43,407 nt of DNA. It comes from Ruminococcaceae bacterium OttesenSCG-928-I18. GTDB lineage: Bacteria > Bacillota > Clostridia > Oscillospirales > Ruminococcaceae. Position numbers and translations under genes: made by a program. The notes under the pieces are model-generated. The model saw nothing but the letters and a program-made list of their open reading frames with translations, was not told where the DNA came from and searched no databases. This document shows, one piece after another, positions 41,409-43,407 of the stretch. Each line of letters begins with the position of its first letter. Positions within the stretch are counted from its first letter, which is position 1. Location: NCBI GenBank assembly GCA_030266325.1, contig JAJDHT010000009.1:1-43407 (forward strand). Direction: 5' to 3'.

Positions 41409-41890
41409 TTTTTTCCACCTTTCACATAATTGATATGCAAGCAATGCTTATTGTACCAGATTAGTTTATAAAATGGAAGATATATTGAAAAGATCAATAC
41501 CTGGAAATTTGCCTTCAAGAGCAGGGTTGCGTCACAGATGAAATCAATGTATAATAATCGATATGCCAAGTGGCGCAGTCTGCTGGATTTTCCTGCAATA
41601 TACCTTGTATCAACCATAATAATAAAGCAAACCCCACGATGGTTCTCTGCTCTTTTTGTATTATCTGGATCGGAACCGTTTCATCCCCCCAGCGGATTGA
41701 ATATCCTGTCCTGCCGCAGGGGTATCTCGCCCAAAAGTCGACACAACGTACCAGCTAACCCCTTTGCAAAACGGTCTTGCCCGATGGCACATAGATCTAC
41801 ACCAGAATGCCTTGCTGACCAGCATTTGGTCATGACGGGACGCATTTAATGACATGTTGTCTCCGCCAAAAAACTGAACATTCTACACTC
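41409..41890. other. Spacer without recognisable genes
   Basis: About 480 bp that carries only short frames with no ribosome site or family resemblance. It separates the lipoprotein from a tRNA-Ser remnant and may be decayed mobile-element sequence, but I can identify no transposase or relaxase in it. Confidence 0.5.
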
Positions 41891-41937
41891 GGAGGAGTAT
41901 CGAAGTGGTCATAACGAGCTGCACTCGAAACCGCACC
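41891..41937 (+). pseudogene. tRNA-Ser (CGA) 5' fragment
   Basis: The 47 bases begin GGAGGAGTATCGAAGTGGTC and run on through ataacgagctgcactcgaaa, reproducing the acceptor 5' strand, D arm and anticodon loop of a serine tRNA with anticodon CGA. The 3' half is gone: the anticodon stem 3' strand is already wrong (ccgca), and no variable arm or T arm follows. An intact tRNA-Ser with the same anticodon lies 134 nt downstream. Confidence 0.6.
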
Positions 41938-41942
41938 ATAAT

Positions 41943-41971
41943 TTGGCCGTTACAGCGATAATTTTTATAAT
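41943..41971 (+). promoter_or_regulatory. Promoter of intact tRNA-Ser
   Basis: TTGGCC (41943-41948), 17 nt, perfect TATAAT (41966-41971), beginning just after the tRNA-Ser fragment. It would give a leader of about 90 nt before the intact tRNA gene. Confidence 0.6.
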
Positions 41972-42023
41972 ATCTACGCGAATTATTATGGTATTTTAGG
42001 TGCATTATTTTTGCAGTTCCGCC

Positions 42024-42056
42024 CTAAAGTTCTGCCCTTTTTCCCGGCAACTTTAG
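42024..42056. repeat. Hairpin just upstream of tRNA-Ser
   Basis: CTAAAGTT (42024-42031) pairs with AACTTTAG (42049-42056), with a further GCC/GGC pairing inside. It ends 14 nt before tRNA-Ser in the predicted tRNA leader and contains GTTCTGCCC, the base sequence that recurs in the hairpins at 9885 and 42258. Confidence 0.45.
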
Positions 42057-42070
42057 TTTCAGATAAATTC

Positions 42071-42158
42071 GGAGGGATGTCCGAGAGGTCGAAGGTGCGA
42101 CACTCGAAATGTCGTGTGGGGCAACCCACCTAGGGTTCGAATCCCTATCCCTCCGCCA
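42071..42158 (+). tRNA. tRNA-Ser (CGA)
   Basis: Acceptor GGAGGGA pairs with TCCCTCC, discriminator G, encoded CCA. The anticodon stem cgaca/tgtcg encloses ctcgaaa, so the anticodon is CGA, and a serine-type long variable arm follows. It is the likely integration target of the element whose integrase lies next to it. Confidence 0.96.
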
Positions 42159-42160
42159 TT

Positions 42161-42175
42161 GCAGCGTAACGCTGC
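42161..42175. repeat. 15-bp palindrome after tRNA-Ser
   Basis: GCAGCGT-A-ACGCTGC, a perfect 7-1-7 inverted repeat, starts 3 nt after the encoded CCA of tRNA-Ser. It could be part of an integrase core or arm site. Palindrome length alone does not prove a role. Confidence 0.4.
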
Positions 42176-42183
42176 ACCCCATG

Positions 42184-42218
42184 CGCGCTTTCAGCTTTTT
42201 GCTGGGGGCGCGTTTTTT
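42184..42218 (+). terminator. Terminator after tRNA-Ser
   Basis: Twelve pairs, CGCGCTTTCAGC with GCTGGGGGCGCG (three G-T wobbles), a TTTTT loop and a TTTTTT tail. It closes the tRNA-Ser transcript. Confidence 0.85.
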
Positions 42219-42257
42219 GTTTGCACCCAGGCCGCCCTACTTTCGCTTTTCTATGTA

Positions 42258-42281
42258 GGTTCTGCCCATTTGGGCAGAACC
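42258..42281. terminator. Hairpin at integrase 3' end
   Basis: GGTTCTGCCC (42258-42267) pairs perfectly with GGGCAGAACC (42272-42281) around ATTT, with TTTT on the + side only. It lies just after the integrase stop. Its GTTCTGCCC arm is shared with the hairpin at 9885-9913. Confidence 0.55.
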
Positions 42282-42286
42282 TTTTG

Positions 42287-43407
42287 CTATCCACTCTCGC
42301 CCTCAAGCGCCGCCCATTTACTGCCAAAGCCGGGGCTGTCCGGCAGCGCGATTCCCCGCTCCATGGCCTGCGCCGAGGATATTTTCGAGGAGTAGTCCAG
42401 GTGGGCGTAGATATTTGCCGTCGTAGAAAAATCGCTGTGGCCGAGCCAGTCTTGTATCTGCTTCATGGGAACGCCGTTTGCTAGTAGCAGTGAGGCACAA
42501 CTATGACGCAGGTCGTGAAAGCGTATGCGCCGCAGCCCGTGCTTTTGCAGAAGCCTTGGAAATTCCTCTGTCAGGTAGCTCGGCTTCATCAGTTCACCCA
42601 TTTCATCCACAAAAACGTAGCCGTCGTACTGCTTGCTGTAGGCCCTGCCGCACACCTTTTTGTTAAACGCCTGCGCTTGCTTCACCTGCAGGAAATACTC
42701 CCGGAACTTGCCCACCAGCGGCAAGGTGCGCATACTGGATTTGGTTTTTGCTGAATCCTGCGCATACTGAACCTTCTTACCATCGATGCGAAAGCTGGTT
42801 ACCGTATGCTTAATGGTGAGGGTGTCCCGCTCGAAGTCGATAGCGTCCCAGCGAAGGCCAAGCACCTCGCTGCGGCGCATGCCGTAAAATGCACCCACCA
42901 GCACCGGCAGCTCCAGCTTGTGACCTCTCAACGCCTCAAACAGCGCCACCATTTCATTCGCATCATAAAAGCTGGGCGAAAAGTCATTTTTCTTGGGGCG
43001 GTCAACTTTCTCCGCCATGTTGCTGAGTATCATCTCGGTTTTCACGGCGTACTTCAGCGCCTGATGGATGACGGCGTGGTAGTGGATGACGGTGTTGGGC
43101 TTGACGACTTTGAGCTTTTCGGTATAGAAACTCTGCAGATGCCGTGGCTCCAATCCCCGCAGCGTCATCTTTTTTTGCTTAAAATAGGGTAAGATGCTGT
43201 TTACTATGCTCGAATAGGATGCGTGGGTGGCGGGCTTAATGCGCACCTTGACGATGTCCAGCCACTCTGTGAGGTAATCCGAGAAGAGCATATCCGCGCT
43301 CAGCTCGGCCTCCTGGGGAATTTGATAACTACAGCGAACCTCGTTCAGTTTTTGCTCAGCCTTGCGCTTGTTGCCCTTTTCGGGCAGTCCGGTGGGGATA
43401 CTGGGGC
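42287..43407 (-). CDS. Phage/ICE-type tyrosine integrase, 5' end outside window
   Basis: A tyrosine-recombinase integrase whose frame stays open to the right window edge, so its N-terminus is missing; the ATG at 43291 is internal. The visible part (about 373 residues) includes a core-binding domain and a catalytic domain with GMRRSEVLGL (first Arg), HDLRHSCASL (His-x-x-Arg), LGHSDFSTT and the catalytic tyrosine in NIYAHLDY. It ends 129 nt from tRNA-Ser(CGA), facing that gene. The layout suggests an integrative element inserted at tRNA-Ser, lying mainly beyond the window. Confidence 0.92.
   Translation of the reverse strand, partial: PSIPTGLPEKGNKRKAEQKLNEVRCSYQIPQEAELSADMLFSDYLTEWLDIVKVRIKPATHASYSSIVNSILPYFKQKKMTLRGLEPRHLQSFYTEKLKVVKPNTVIHYHAVIHQALKYAVKTEMILSNMAEKVDRPKKNDFSPSFYDANEMVALFEALRGHKLELPVLVGAFYGMRRSEVLGLRWDAIDFERDTLTIKHTVTSFRIDGKKVQYAQDSAKTKSSMRTLPLVGKFREYFLQVKQAQAFNKKVCGRAYSKQYDGYVFVDEMGELMKPSYLTEEFPRLLQKHGLRRIRFHDLRHSCASLLLANGVPMKQIQDWLGHSDFSTTANIYAHLDYSSKISSAQAMERGIALPDSPGFGSKWAALEGESG

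Noticed and set aside
41661-41855. 64-codon - strand frame in the right-end spacer
   Set aside because: No ribosome site and no resemblance to a transposase or other family.

Overview
The window reads as a chromosomal segment of a Gram-positive anaerobe of the class Clostridia, most likely an Oscillospirales/Ruminococcaceae-type lineage (inference). The evidence is a SCIFF peptide with its radical-SAM maturase (a near-universal clostridial marker), HPr kinase/phosphorylase, WhiA, ArgR, an Asp23-family protein, DapA/DapB lysine genes, strong GGAGG ribosome sites and several TTG starts. The core is moderately GC-rich. The spacers at 25.8-26.5 kb and 41.4-42.07 kb and the right end are more AT-rich or mosaic.

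Layout: 1-262 is a tRNA cluster (partial Phe, Gly, Cys) with terminator. 0.4-3.0 kb holds radA and a Xer-type tyrosine recombinase on the + strand, with a 28-bp perfectly symmetric 11-6-11 element between them that looks dif-like. 3.15-7.54 kb (- strand) holds the SCIFF maturase, the SCIFF precursor, yajC, tgt and queA. From a shared, overlapping promoter region the + strand then runs asd, dapA, dapB, a CapA-like protein and a free-standing ACT-domain protein (7.7-12.6 kb). 12.7-25.8 kb (- strand) is a dense housekeeping run: gatB, an Asp23 protein, nusB, a TsaD-like paralogue, xseA, xseB, a prenyl synthase, a PAP2-type membrane protein, dxs, tlyA, nadK, argR, recN, tyrS. Many of these overlap by 4-11 nt. 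After a 0.7-kb gene-free AT-rich gap come ligA, pfkA, dnaE, whiA, murB (frameshifted at a run of nine G), a PHP phosphoesterase, hprK and a second, unusual phosphofructokinase (26.5-38.2 kb, - strand).

The right end (38.3-43.4 kb) is accessory: tRNA-Gln and tRNA-Pro under a perfect consensus promoter, a DUF6544-like membrane-anchored protein, a Nif11-type double-glycine peptide precursor with no modification enzymes beside it, a proline-rich lipoprotein, a broken tRNA-Ser(CGA) 5' half, an intact tRNA-Ser(CGA), and the 3' part of an integrase that runs off the window. This looks like the edge of an integrative element using tRNA-Ser as target.

The most unusual signals are the dif-like site beside an orphan recombinase, the Nif11-type precursor with a duplicated 33-bp promoter module, the murB homopolymer frameshift, the mutually overlapping asd and queA promoters, and the tRNA-Ser remnant. 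No CRISPR array, rRNA gene or complete insertion sequence was seen.
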